Source: Sepioteuthis lessoniana
Taxonomy: Eukaryota; Mollusca; Cephalopoda; Myopsida; Loliginidae
Length of the DNA: 64,000 nucleotides
Assembly: GCA_963585895.1 (NCBI GenBank)
Contig: OY757904.1
Coordinates: 163,975,213 to 164,039,212, forward strand
Reading direction: 5' to 3'
In this document: in pieces, positions 51,601 to 60,077 of the stretch
Position numbering within the stretch: the stretch's first letter is position 1
Layout of the letters: the number at the start of each line of letters is the position of its first letter
Made by a program: the position numbers and the translations under genes
The notes under the pieces: generated by a model
Database searches by the model: none
Told to the model about the DNA's origin: nothing
What the model saw: the letters and a program-made list of their open reading frames with translations, nothing else

Positions 51601-54600
51601 TTGTACCAGCTATCCAGACCTGCTCCAGTGACTAGATCCTGCTCCAATGATCACCATCTGGCCTCGGCGATTGTTCGCTGTACACTTTTCCGATTGCAAT
51701 TCGCCATAATAAAGTTTGGCCTTTCGAAGCAACACCCTTGTTTTGTCATTCTTGCCTAGTTCGTTGTCAATCACTTATATTTCAAAAGTTTGCGGGGACT
51801 GGTATATTTATCTGGCCTCCGCAACATATGTAAGTGCATCAGAGATGTGGAATGTCATTTTTGGAAGTTTTTTTTGCATTAGCCCTTTTGAAATTGACGT
51901 TAATTTAGTTTTTGTCTCATAATGTATTTGATAGATTTGATGCAATTGTGGACATTTTTTAGTGATTTCATCAGCAATATTTTAAAGTTGCATGTAATAC
52001 AAAGTGATAGTTTTAAGATGGAGCAGTTCTAAGTAAACAATGCCTCACATTTCTAACAACCAACCCAGCATAAAGCTTTTACTTATGAAACTCTCACTTT
52101 GGTATACCTATGAAAGTGGCATCCTCTTCAGTTCATCTTCATTTATGAGCCTTGCTGATATACAAGAGGCAAGTTTTCATTAACTTTATGGAATGTATAT
52201 AGACAAGCTCACATGCACTTTAAAGAACTCATGCGTATATTGAAACAGCAACTTTGGTTGCTACTCATCAGTGAATAAAGGCTTTTAGTGATTGTAATCA
52301 CAAATAACACAGGATTGTGAGGTGTGAATTCAGTTAAACTACTTTGCCATTTTGGAGAGCTAATTGACTGTGGATTGGTTTTTATGACCTGACGAAATTC
52401 ATCCTCATTAAGATTTACTGGCTGTCCAATTTGAGGCATTTATTGCAGAGTTGTGAAAATCAGGTATTCAAAACAGAACTGAAAGAGCATAGGAAATATT
52501 TAATCTATATTTGGAAGAATGAGAAGTTTTTGTATATATTTTGCCATATTTTTATATAATTGAAAGTGATTTTTTTTTTGTGAACCTCAGATTGATCAAT
52601 AGAAACTAAAATGACAAAATCTAATCCCAGGACTCATTTTTTTCACCATCTGATAACTTGTGTGCTATTTTTTCCCTCCATCTTGGTCAATGATTTGCCA
52701 AATCCCTGTGACTAAATAATAAATAAATTAATTGATAATTACCCTATTCAGTTTCAAAAACACCATCATTGAATTCCCTCATATTTGAAAGCTTTTTACT
52801 GAGTGTACAATATAAATTTTTTAACAGAGGCTTTGAAATCTTTAAGAACTCATGCTGGCATCTGCTCACCAGAACAAAAGGCATTTTTTCTAGGAATACT
52901 TTGATACATGAAAAACTAAAGATTGTGAAAACTGAGAAAAACAATATAAAAGTATGCAACCAATCAAGATTAGAAACATCAAGAACTTTCACTAACGCTC
53001 AAGAACATTTTTGACAATCTAATATTATCATTATTGTAGACCTAAATTATTTAGGAAACAGATTTTATAAGTTGATTAATAAAAAGGAAAGTATTATCAA
53101 AGTTAGTATATCCTCTAAGTGAGATAGAAGTTCAAATGATTTATCTTAGAAAATAGGGTTGAACTTTAGACCTTTAATAATTTCAGATCAACAACCTCCT
53201 AATCATGAATGTATTACATAATGTTACAGAAGGAAACTCATCAATTATTAGATTTAAAAACTTATGAACATCAACTAGATTGAATGGAAATCAAAATCAT
53301 GTTTCACAAGGCTGAGTTTACCAGTTTTTTTCAAATTTTTATGGGCAATTCTTTTCAACTATTATTTAAAGATCATTGAAATAAATGAAAAATAAAATTT
53401 TAAATGTATAAATGTGTAAAATAATCTTATTTCTATATTTCTTTAGTCTTACCAAAAATACGCTCAAAATGTTTTCCCATTAAAAAGGCAGTTAAAAGTT
53501 TTTATTACAATAATTTTGGCATTGAATGAATATTTGTTTGATATAAAGTTTTTCATAAAACATATCAATAACCTCAATAATGAAATACAAAAATATTCTT
53601 TTATTAATAAATTTCCAAAAAGGATTTCATATAAAAAGTGAATAACTTGATTTGAGAATATTTTTACATAAGAATACTCTTCTTAAAATACAAGCATTAT
53701 TTTGTTTTTTGTACGTTACAATATATTATTCACAAGGTGTGTAATTACAGTTGAAAATGTAGATTTTAAGATGATTTGTGGATGTTCTCTACTCATCCTC
53801 TTATTCCCATGTCCTCCAGTCCTTGTACCAATCCTTTGATGACTGTACCAAGAGCACCAATTATAATTGATATCACTGTCACTTTCATGTTCCCGGTTTT
53901 TAATTCCAAAGCAAGGTCAAGGCACTTATCTTTCTTTGCCTTTTCTTTCAATTTTACTCTATGGTCAGCCGGGACAGCAAAGCCCACAATTCAGCAAGTT
54001 CTCTTTTTTTTTTGTTGACTATTACTAGGTCTGGTTGTCTGGCAGAGATTAAGTGATTTGTTTGTATCTTAAAATCTCAGAGGAGTTTGTGTGTTCCATT
54101 CTCCATGACAGGTTTGGGGTTGTGCACGTACCATTTGTTTGTATGGTCACATTTAAATTTCTTGCACAATTCCCAGTTGATCACCTTGCCCACACAGTCA
54201 TGTCTTGTCTTATACCTTTTCTCTGCTAGTTTTGCTGAATTTGCTTATTCTGTGATTGATCATTTCGTTTCTATCACCACAAAACCAACATCTGCTGTTT
54301 AGTTGCGTCTTACCAATTCTTGCTTTTGATATGATTGGTCCTTATGGCGTTGTTTTCAGCTGCTATTAGAAGAGATTCAGTTTCTCTCCAATTATTATTA
54401 TTATTATTATTACTATTATTATTATCTATCGATTTTTTGTTTTATTTTTGGTTTCTTACAATCCTTCACTGGGTCTTTACCCAATAACTAGGCTGAGGGA
54501 AGGTAGTGATGATATGTATTCTGTGTACTAGTTTTTTATGCCTCTTTTATGTGATATTTTCCCGGCACATTCATAGTATTCTTTAATAGTTCCACAAAGT

Positions 54601-56370
54601 GCAATTTTTTGTATTTCATAAAAGCTGGGATTATTATCATTATTATTATTATCATTATTATTATTATTATTATACTCATTTTAGAGTTCTTCACATCAGC
54701 ATTACTGGTGATTTTCCACTGGAGTCTGAGTGATAACAAGTCTCCTCGTCTCCAGTATTCTGGCTGATCTCAACAGTGCTGTAGTTTGGATGGTCTCCAC
54801 TCGTCCTCTTATTTCCAAGTCCTCCCATCCCTGTACTAATCCTTTGGTGACCATACCAAGCATGCCTGTTACATATGGTATCACTATCTCCTTTGTGTTC
54901 CATAGTTTTTTCAGTTCTCTAGCAAGGTGTAGGTACTTATTTCTCTTTTTGCTTTCTTTCAGTTTTATCCTGTGGTCAACTGGAATAGCAAAGTCAACTA
55001 TTCAGCAAGCTCTCTTTTTTTTGTTGACTATCATTAGGTCTGGTCGTCTGGCCAAGATTAAGTGATCAGTTTGTTTCTCAAAATCACAAAGGACTTGTGC
55101 ATTTCATTTTCTAGGATAAATTCCGGGTTGTGCATATACTATTTGTTTGTAGGGTCAAATTTAAACTTCTTGCATAATTCCAAGTGGATCATCTTGCCCA
55201 CCTAGTCATGTCTTGTCTTATACTCACTTTGTGTTAATTTGCTGCATTTGCTTATCTCTGTGACTACATAATCTACATTTGCTATTTTGTTGTATCTTGT
55301 CTATTCTTGCTTTAACATAGTTAGTCCTTAGGGCATTGTTTTGTGCTGCTATCAGAAGAGATTCAGTTTTTCTCTAAAGATTTTCCTTTCTTAGCCAAAT
55401 CCAAGTTTTCTGGTGAGAGATTTTACTTGTTTGTTGCTTGAAGAGTCTATACAGTTGTTTTTCTTCCCATTTTTGTTTCCTGGTTATTTTTGTTCAGTTG
55501 ATGTTACTGTTGTCTGTATTGTTTCTGGTGGCTGTAATCAATCTTCCTCCATACTTTTTTTGTTCAGTTGATGTTTGTGTTGTCTGTATTGTTTCTGGTG
55601 GCTGTAATCAATCTTCCTCCATACTTTTTTTGTTCAGTTGATGTTTGTGTTGTCTGTATTGTTTCTGGTGGCTGTAATCAAATCTTCCTCCATACTTTTT
55701 TTGTTCAGTTGATGTTTGTGTTGTCTGTATTGTTTCTGGTGGCTGTAATCAATCTTCCTCCATACTTTTTTTGTTCAGTTGATGTTTGTGTTGTCTGTAT
55801 TGTTTCTGGTGGCTGTAATCAATCTTCCTCCATACTTTTTTTGTTCAGTTGATGTTTGTGTTGTCTGTATTGTTTCTGGTGGCTGTAATCAAATCTTCCT
55901 CCATACTTTTTTTGTTCAGTTGATGTTTGTGTTGTCTGTATTGTTTCTGGTGGCTGTAATCAAATCTTCCTCCATACTTTTTCATGTAACCTTCTCGTCT
56001 TTGTATTGATGCATTGACACTAACTTGAATGCTGCATCACCATGAGTTTTCTAGTTCTCTGGTCCATTTGTTGGAGTTCTTCTCTGGTCTACTTTAAGAA
56101 GGGTCCCGAGTATCTTACAGGGGAGACAGCCCAGGTATTTATCCCTATGATGAGATTTTATTATTATTATTATTATTATTATTATAAATATTGTTATTGT
56201 TGAAACAGTCATTAAAAAAGTCATGTAATATAAACTAAGAAAGTTAAAATCCTGTAAAAGGATGAATCTTTTTTTAAGCATTTTATATAAACTAATTTCT
56301 GGTGTTAATCAAAAAAAGAAAACATAAACAAATATACTAACTGCGTATCCAGAGGACTGTATCTGTCCAT
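21275..56370 (-). CDS. MYORG-like: MYORG-like GH31 family type II membrane protein, probable pseudoglycosidase
   Basis: Exons 56370-56342, 29254-28837 and 23227-21275 join in phase to 2400 nt (799 residues plus stop). Residues 1-149 form an acidic, Ser/Thr/Asn-rich cytoplasmic tail. A signal anchor lies at about 157-178, and the rest is a lumenal/extracellular GH31 domain with many N-glycosylation sequons. Family marks seen include DCYSLADSFWYG (278-289), GDFIFDEKQFPNAS, LLGYPY, RPLWW (716-720), IGDDLMVAP and RDIYLPRGRW. Human MYORG, recalled as 714 residues, has all of these in the same order. The GH31 nucleophile motif (KFDAGE in MYORG, from memory) is replaced by RSLAMGQ near 553-559. The acid/base region has no matching Asp, and LPDM after LGYP reads ALGP. 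The fold is therefore kept while catalysis is probably lost. The frame is intact over 651 codons in the last exon, so this is not a pseudogene. Confidence 0.82.
23231..24600. other. Intron 2 of MYORG-like gene, proximal part
   Basis: AT-rich intron sequence. An A-rich open frame at 23653-24027 (+) is Lys/Asn/Ser-rich with no family resemblance and is not called as a gene. Confidence 0.45.
24605..26010. repeat. 24-bp minisatellite split by a Tc1-like insertion
   Basis: About six diverged units of AAATATACAAATGCAGTCCT type (24-25 bp) run up to 24765, and unit-like sequence resumes after 25965 (TTAAATATACAAAGGCAATTC). The Tc1-like element lies between. Confidence 0.65.
24766..25963 (+). mobile_element. 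Decayed Tc1-like DNA transposon
   Basis: Terminal inverted repeats (left GCAAAAAGTGTCTGATACAA; right, reversed, GCAAAAAGTATCTGGTACAA) are flanked by TA at both sides, the Tc1/mariner target. The interior keeps transposase traces on the + strand, including a DLNPVKNLW-type match to the Tc1 DLNPIENLW motif near 25580 and a later EEWANIPAKIC-like stretch. It is about 1.2 kb with many stops, so it is inactive. Confidence 0.72.
26011..26780. other. AT-rich intron sequence
   Basis: A weak SINE-like stretch lies near 26440-26580. Nothing else is recognised. Confidence 0.4.
26790..27290. repeat. Degenerate tandem duplication, period about 283 bp
   Basis: AGAACATTTTAG recurs at about 26837 and 27119, each followed by a related block with CCAGAAAGCAAATAAAAC or CCAGAAAACAAATAAAAT. 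A third partial block starts near 27245. The copies are old and diverged. Confidence 0.5.
27620..27705 (-). mobile_element. SINE body remnant
   Basis: It shares GGTTTGGT, ATATCAACC and TTATTTAATGCC with the SINE at 1590-1808 in the same order. Its tRNA head is missing; the next SINE abuts it. Confidence 0.45.
27709..27975 (-). mobile_element. tRNA-derived SINE
   Basis: The minus strand starts GGCTCATTTGGCCCAGCGGT (tRNA-like A box), followed by a B box CTGGGTTCAATCCC (about 27922-27909). Its other end is TAAGTAAGTAAAGTT on the + strand, shared with the SINE at 39013-39228, so the two are one subfamily. Confidence 0.72.
27976..28565. repeat. Degenerate tandem array, unit about 80 bp
   Basis: TTTGCACACAGTTAAA or close variants recur at about 27985, 28051, 28120, 28425 and 28490, each followed by TTTCAAGTATTGCTA-type sequence. 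About seven diverged units. It lies just downstream of the middle exon of the MYORG-like gene. Confidence 0.65.
28566..28836. other. Intron sequence next to the middle exon; unclassified GC-richer block
   Basis: 28585-28770 is less AT-rich than its surroundings and resembles an interspersed repeat, but I cannot assign a family. Confidence 0.3.
28837..29254 (-). CDS. MYORG-like: Middle exon of MYORG-like gene: cytoplasmic tail
   Basis: One base plus 139 codons, between a CTCCTTTTATTTTAG acceptor and a perfect GTAAGT donor. It encodes an acidic stretch (ESDVIIDVNEKDEEKLTPEQ), then a Thr7/Asn5 run from ACC/AAT repeats (about 28965-29010), then a conserved-looking juxtamembrane part ending FTVPRHKHSIKKK. 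The run of Lys just before the membrane anchor agrees with type II topology. Phase 0 at its 3' end matches the last exon. Confidence 0.8.
29838..30520 (+). mobile_element. LINE-A copy 1, 5'-truncated (REL-endonuclease type)
   Basis: The + strand keeps the C-terminal part of a single-ORF LINE: a zinc-knuckle remnant (LCGDRDETINHII), AQKEYKTRHNWVGKV, then LWDFEIQTDHLILARQPD. The last is the PD of the restriction-like endonuclease. The stretch ends with a VETIQTTAFSRLARILRRVL-type tail. Stops and frame changes are present. The arrangement matches R2/R4-type LINEs; the R4/Dong clade is my inference. Confidence 0.75.
30640..30955 (-). mobile_element. tRNA-derived SINE
   Basis: B-box-like GAGTTCAAATCT on the minus strand at 30893-30882, with a tRNA-like head between there and about 30950. 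Closely related in order and sequence to the copy at 46690-47010 (GTTTGGTCAT, AGGGCACAACT, TGTCTTGG, GTATTAGCATTATGTGAAAT). Confidence 0.6.
31111..31135. repeat. poly-C/poly-A homopolymer junction
   Basis: About 13 C followed by about 12 A; length is likely unreliable in the assembly. Confidence 0.85.
31936..31957. repeat. (ACAT)n microsatellite
   Basis: Short perfect tetranucleotide repeat. Confidence 0.85.
34167..34842. repeat. 5' LTR of the LTR retrotransposon
   Basis: 676 bp. It contains a GA-rich tandem block (about 34310-34440), one unit longer than in the other LTR. Outside that block the two LTRs are almost identical. Confidence 0.85.
37783..38409. repeat. 3' LTR of the LTR retrotransposon
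   Basis: 627 bp, preceded by a polypurine stretch (about 37762-37780), the usual plus-strand primer site. Confidence 0.85.
38554..38628. repeat. (CA)n(TA)n(GA)n compound microsatellite
   Basis: Three consecutive dinucleotide runs. Confidence 0.95.
39013..39228 (-). mobile_element. tRNA-derived SINE
   Basis: Same subfamily as 27709-27975: shared TAAGTAAGTAAAGTT end, GCGAC-ATAGTCGAGGG block, GCTGAGTGTTAAGCAAGG block. B box CAGGGTTCAGTCCC on the minus strand (about 39177-39163). Confidence 0.72.
39842..39872. repeat. (GGT)n microsatellite in LINE-B
   Basis: About nine GGT repeats in the N-terminal part of the element. Confidence 0.85.
40915..42125. other. Foreign block inside LINE-B, unclassified
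   Basis: LINE-B coding similarity stops after SQFLTV and resumes at EAKESKGDWTV. The block between has no recognisable transposase or RT; it contains GC-richer parts (41280-41440, 41550-41700) suggesting one or more short interspersed repeats. Confidence 0.45.
44600..45190 (-). mobile_element. mariner-like transposase remnant
   Basis: The minus strand keeps IWAGDELLVYGCYNPETK, then VKHRIV, then a PYSSDLALYNFFLFPKLK motif (near 44790-44735). These match the conserved mariner signatures WxxDExW and PYSPDLAPCDFFLFPKL. The frame is broken and the ends are unclear. Confidence 0.7.
45583..45693. repeat. (GA)n and (CA)n microsatellites
   Basis: GA run at 45583-45626 and CA run at 45644-45693, separated by 17 bp. 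Confidence 0.95.
46690..47010 (-). mobile_element. tRNA-derived SINE
   Basis: Second copy of the 30640-30955 SINE subfamily. B-box-like sequence at 46960-46944 on the minus strand (ACTTGATTTCAAATCC). Confidence 0.58.
47718..48620 (-). mobile_element. mariner-like element, internally rearranged
   Basis: The minus strand has the N-terminal transposase (ALEMLQQVYGDNTILHTYVF, FEWHQRFKEG, SRRPSTNRTE; 48427-48161). The C-terminal part is at about 48060-47790 (SPDLVPCDFF, FEGIEAIKRAIMMELRGIPE). The middle, including most of the catalytic core, is missing. Terminus-like sequence (TCTGAAAA plus TAATGAGA-type) occurs at both outer ends and once more inside, near 48068-48100. Confidence 0.8.
50510..51835 (+). 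mobile_element. Probable solo LTR with an internal minisatellite
   Basis: A block starting TGTTGGCAGCC and ending CCTCCGCAACA has LTR-like order: a TATAAAAG box at 50751, an AATAAA at about 51707 followed by a T/G-rich stretch, and matched TGTTG/CAACA ends. No target duplication is evident and no internal region or partner LTR is seen. Family and age cannot be given. Confidence 0.38.
51090..51650. repeat. Minisatellite built on CTGCACCAGCRAC
   Basis: Many diverged units of about 27 bp (or multiples) such as TTCCTGCACCAGCGACTACC. The repeat keeps long frames open on both strands (His-Gln/Pro-Ala-Thr on one, Trp-Cys-Gly on the other), so those frames are not evidence of genes. Confidence 0.8.
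52209..52440 (-). mobile_element. Possible mariner-like remnant
   Basis: The minus strand reads GQPVNLNEDEFRQVIKTNPQ, resembling the GRPV-(x)-E-D-x-L-x2-V-x2-NP linker of mariner transposase N-terminal domains. No other signature survives. Confidence 0.3.
53775..54390 (-). mobile_element. LINE-A copy 2, 5'-truncated
   Basis: The minus strand shows ESLLIAAENNAIRTNHIKSK near 54375, then VPADHRVKLKEKAKKDK, then VTVISIIIGALGTVIKGLVQ (endonuclease domain and conserved C-terminus). Its 5' edge abuts a (TAA)n run at 54391-54424. Confidence 0.75.
54391..54424. repeat. (ATT)n at the 5' edge of LINE-A copy 2
   Basis: TAA/TTA repeat directly next to the truncated LINE. Confidence 0.9.
54631..56156 (-). 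mobile_element. LINE-A copy 3, 5'-truncated, with coding tandem array
   Basis: From 56156 the minus strand reads GINTWAVSPVRYSGPFLK, TREELQQMDQRTRKLM and ASIQRREGYMKKYGG. The tandem array (55491-55990) comes next, then a KCSKLTQSEYKTRHD knuckle part and the endonuclease. The end is an ETIQTTALL / LLSLRLQWKITS C-terminus. The 3' tail is (TAA)n at 54631-54673, and the 5' edge also abuts (TAA)n at 56157-56186. Confidence 0.8.
55491..55990. repeat. Seven-copy tandem array of a 70/71-bp unit inside LINE-A copy 3
   Basis: TGTTCAGTTGATG recurs at 55491, 55561, 55631, 55702, 55772, 55842 and 55913. Units are nearly identical, differing by a T/G variant and by AATC versus AAATC. On the minus strand each unit encodes YGGRLITATRNNTDNTNIN. 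Confidence 0.97.
56157..56186. repeat. (ATT)n at the 5' edge of LINE-A copy 3
   Basis: Perfect TTA/ATT repeat directly next to the truncated LINE. Confidence 0.9.
56342..56370 (-). CDS. MYORG-like: First coding exon of MYORG-like gene
   Basis: ATG followed by DRYSPLDT and two bases (CA), ending at a GTTAGT donor. CA joins the first G of the exon at 29254 to make Gln, restoring the frame across a 27-kb intron. An in-frame TAA lies 33 nt upstream of the ATG within the same exon, so the start is well defined. The link rests on phase, splice signals and lack of a better candidate, not on transcript data. Confidence 0.6.
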
Positions 56371-56415
56371 ATTTTTAATATATCCAATGATCAGTGATCT
56401 TTAGGATGTTTGATT
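56371..56415 (-). other. 5' UTR part of MYORG-like exon with upstream splice acceptor
   Basis: 45 nt of leader precede the ATG, and a strong acceptor (GTTTTCTTGCAG) sits just upstream at about 56427-56416. At least one further non-coding exon is therefore expected at higher coordinates or beyond the window; I could not place it. Confidence 0.5.
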
Positions 56416-56589
56416 CTGCAAGAAAACAAAAAAGAAAGTTTTATCAGATGTTGAGTATGAAGTCACAATAGACAAAACTATTTTCATTCCCAAAATAAAG
56501 AGTAGAACATTAATCATAGGAAATGATAATGAATAACAAAAAACTTCATGTCAAACAATAACTTTTGTACAATATTAGAATAAGTTCAG

Positions 56590-58848
56590 CATCAAATGAC
56601 AACAGCACAAGATAAAACAATCTAATTCATGCAGGAGCAAAGGTAGTCATCGATAAGCTAAGAATTCTAATAGAGAACCCAATAAGTAACAGAAAAACCA
56701 AAGCTGGATAGAAATCAAGTTAGCAAAACAAATAAAAAATCTCAGAGAGGCAAAAATATTAAAGAAAGAAAAACTTAAGAATACAATGTAATAATTGAGT
56801 AAAAGGTCAAAAAATATAACAAAGAAGACAGACAATTCAATTAGAAGCAATAAATCAAAAAATATTGGCTAAGGAAAATAGATTTAAAAGATGCCAACAC
56901 AAAATCCAACGATACCAGCAAAATGGAATATTCCAAAACAATAAAAGTAGATTCTATGAACAAGTTAAGGGAAAGACAGAAAAAATTGAACAACTGGGAT
57001 AAAACAGTAATGGAGCAAACTGTGAGAAAAGAGACAAGAACACAACAAAAAGGCTGAATGGTTAATAAGAATAAAGAAAGAATTACAAAGAATCAAAGAA
57101 GGATTGTATGTAAAAATACACCTGGATTACGTAAATGGAACCCTTAAAAAAACTGCATTATCCCAAGTAACAAGAAAGATTCAAGGTTGGATAATGATAT
57201 AAGCTTGAAACCATGTTTAAAAATGTTTTAAAATATAAGAAAATTGCGAGCAAGTAATCAACATCAACATGAAAAACTGAAGAGTAGAACTAACAGGGAA
57301 TAAATCTAAGCAAAAGTTACAAAACAAAGAGGTATCTTCCAAAGAAACTCATTGTACTACTTATTTTTCAGGGTAATGATATCAGTAAATTATAAGAAAA
57401 TGCAAAGGATCACACAGATTCACAAAAATGAAAGAAAAGATAAACCACCTTATGAAAATGGATGATGTCAACTTGTTTACTAAAAACAAAAATGAACTAG
57501 AGACCCAAATTCAAACAGAATCTTCAGCCAATTTGGAATTGAGAAATGTACAATGGTAGTTATAGATAAAAAAAATAGAGACAAAATAGAGGAATAGAAC
57601 TACTCAATCAGGAAAGTATCAAAATACTTAAAGAAAAAGAATATATTGGAATATGAGAAGCAGATACTATCAATCAAACAAAAAGAAAAGAAAAATCAAG
57701 AAAGGAGTACTTCCGAAGGACAAAGAAACTACTAGAAACCAAATTCTGCAGCAGGAACTTAATCAAAGAAATAAATACTTGTCCCTTCTTAAAATGGAGA
57801 AAAGAGAAGCTCAGAAACATTAACAACAGAATGAGAAAACTGATGATGATGCACAAGGCCTTACACCTGAGAGATGACATGGACAGATTATACATTACAT
57901 GAAGGAGGAAGAAGATTCACAATCATTGAGAACTGTGTGGGTGCAGCAATTCATGGCCTCAAATAATGTACAAAAAAGAAGAAGATTCACAAACATTGAG
58001 AACTGTGTGGGTGCAGCAATTCATGGCCTCAAATAATGTACAAAAAAGAAGAAGATTCACAAACATTGAGAACTGTGTGGGTGCAGCAATTCATGGCCTC
58101 AAATAATGTACAAAAAAGATCAAAGAGAAACTAATTATAACAGCCAATAATAGCAACAAAAAATAAAACAAGGAAAAACAGAAAAACAGGTATTACTAAA
58201 TTGAGAAAAAAATAGAAAGGAAAACAACTACATGATCATTTCAGAAGACAGACTAAGGAAACTGTGAATGTGATGACTTGGATATGACTTGGCAGAGGAA
58301 ACCTGATAAGAGAAACTGAATTGCTATTTATAGCAGTCCTATATAATGCCATTACAACTAATATAAAAGCTAGAATAGATGAGACTCAAGAACAAAACAA
58401 GTGTAAAGTATGCAGAGAGAATACAGCAAACTAGCACAGAAAGCATGACAGGACTGGACAGGTGATCCACTTGGAACAGTGCAAGACTAGTGGTATATGC
58501 ACAGATCAGAAGCTGTTCTAGAAAATGAAACACAGAAAATCATTTGGGATTTGTGATGAAAATAGATCACTCAATTCAAGCTAGAAGACCAGATATGGTT
58601 CAAGTAAAAAAAACAAAAAACCAAATGGAACAGTTTCCAATAACCTGAAGAAGAGACTCAATCAACTGGATATCAGAGGAAGGGTTGAAACTATCCAAAC
58701 CATGGTACTGCTAAAATCAACTAGGATAATTAGAAGAGTCTTGGAGACCAGAGGAGACTTGCTGTTACTCATATTTTGGTGACAAACCATCAGCTAGAAC
58801 TGATGTGAAAAACTCAGAAAGAGTAAAATAATAATAATAATAATAATT
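56590..58848 (+). mobile_element. LINE-A copy 4, longest copy, internally deleted
   Basis: The + strand starts with an A-rich region encoding NLIHAGAKVVIDKLRI and FQNNKSRFYEQVKGK. It then has an RT remnant (DDVNLFTKNKNELETQIQT, near 57465, matching YMDDIKLF), ILQQELNQRNKY-type and MRKLMMMHKALHLRDDMDRL-type sequence, a triple 70-bp repeat, and the C-terminal end VETIQTMVLLKSTRIIRRVL. It ends in (TAA)n at 58826-58848. It lacks much of the RT core and has many stops. Confidence 0.75.
57911..58120. repeat. Three-copy tandem array of a 70-bp unit inside LINE-A copy 4
   Basis: GAAGATTCAC starts at 57911, 57981 and 58051. The unit encodes RRFTNIENCVGAAIHGLK, the segment immediately N-terminal to the one repeated in copy 3. 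Confidence 0.97.
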
Positions 58849-59720
58849 ACTATCACAGGTGTAACATGATCCTTGTTCATGGCACTATTAATGTAACATG
58901 ATCCTTGTCATGATAACATTAATGTAACGACTCTCTGACACTTCACCAGTGATGTAATGCCATAACCTAACCCCACTGAACCGCTGTCCTTCACAATTTT
59001 GGACGTGATTCTGTAGGGTTCAGTGTTACAGATTAGACCTAATTCTCTGGGGATCCTCTCAACAGCCCACTTTGTGTTGCTCCTGTTAAGTGGTTATCGG
59101 GTCGAAAGATTATCTGCTGGTCCATCTGCAAGCTCGTTGGGCTGGAATCGTGTTAGAATCAGAAAAAAAATAACCAAACCAATCCGATTTTATGAAAGTT
59201 TTTTTTTATATAGATATAAACACCAACAATAGATGAAATAAACACAGTTCATAAAGAAAAAGTAATTAGATTGAAATGTCTCTAATGTACAAATAGTACC
59301 TTGAGTATTGGTTATTGGAGAGAGGTGGTTTTTGTCTTAACTTTTTTCGGTTTAGCAGCTTGTTTAGTGATTTTCACTTATCGGGTGTGTCAACAACAAA
59401 TGCGCATGTAGAATCTCTAACGGGTTTTCTCAATGGATGATGTCACATCCGCCCAGAAATGAATTCCTCATGATGAGGCTCGGCCATCTCTTACATGTCA
59501 ACAATCACAGTAGGGACCGGGAGTAATCGCCCTGGTTGTCACAGCAAAAACTCTCATATCGGCTCGAGGCAAGGCTTATTTATTGGAAATATCTTCACCT
59601 CCCACTAATCATGTGATGCCACTCATAATTAATTTATCCATCCTCTAGTGCATGTGCCACCTTCTGATATTACCCAAAGCCACAATTTCATGTCGTGATT
59701 TTCTTGCGTCTTACTTTCTG
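58849..59720. other. GC-richer unclassified block, possibly a repeat
   Basis: It begins with a diverged ~32-bp tandem (TAACATGATCCTTGT at 58864 and 58897), then about 700 bp with more G+C than its surroundings. No coding or terminal structure could be fixed. Confidence 0.35.
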
Positions 59721-60077
59721 ATATAAACAATTCGTATAAACATCTATTATTGATAATAGCGTTTATTTTTAGAAGTTACATTTTTTTTCTGTAATCAATA
59801 CGGATTATATTTCCAACTTTATGAATAAAATTCTTAAGAACAATTATTATCAACAAACAAGAAAAGATTAACCTTTTTTTACTGGTAATTTCCTATGATA
59901 TTCTTATTTTTATAATATACCGAAGTCCTCATGGCTTATCAACCTCTTGGATTTTTTCAAAGACGCATCTTTTCTTCACTTGCCATTTTTTCTATTTTAC
60001 GGCATTTCTATCTTTAATAATACTATTATTACTATACCTATTTCGGGGCAAAATTGCCCCTGCCATACAGGGAAAAA

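Larger units (their letters stand above)
29255..56341 (-). other. 27-kb first intron of MYORG-like gene
   Basis: Inferred GT-AG intron filled mostly by transposable elements listed separately. Between them is AT-rich sequence with no coding support (29261-29830, 30960-32560, 38630-39010, 45190-46690, 47015-47710, 48625-50505, 51840-53770). Confidence 0.6.

Noticed and set aside
51010-51647. Open frames of 90-140 residues on both strands
   Set aside because: Produced by the 27-bp-type minisatellite, which lacks stops in several frames.
55491-55990. CRISPR-like regular repeats
   Set aside because: Units are contiguous with no variable spacers, and the context is a eukaryotic LINE.
55438-56009. 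Repeated Cys/Val-rich + strand protein
   Set aside because: Antisense translation of a tandem array within a minus-strand LINE.
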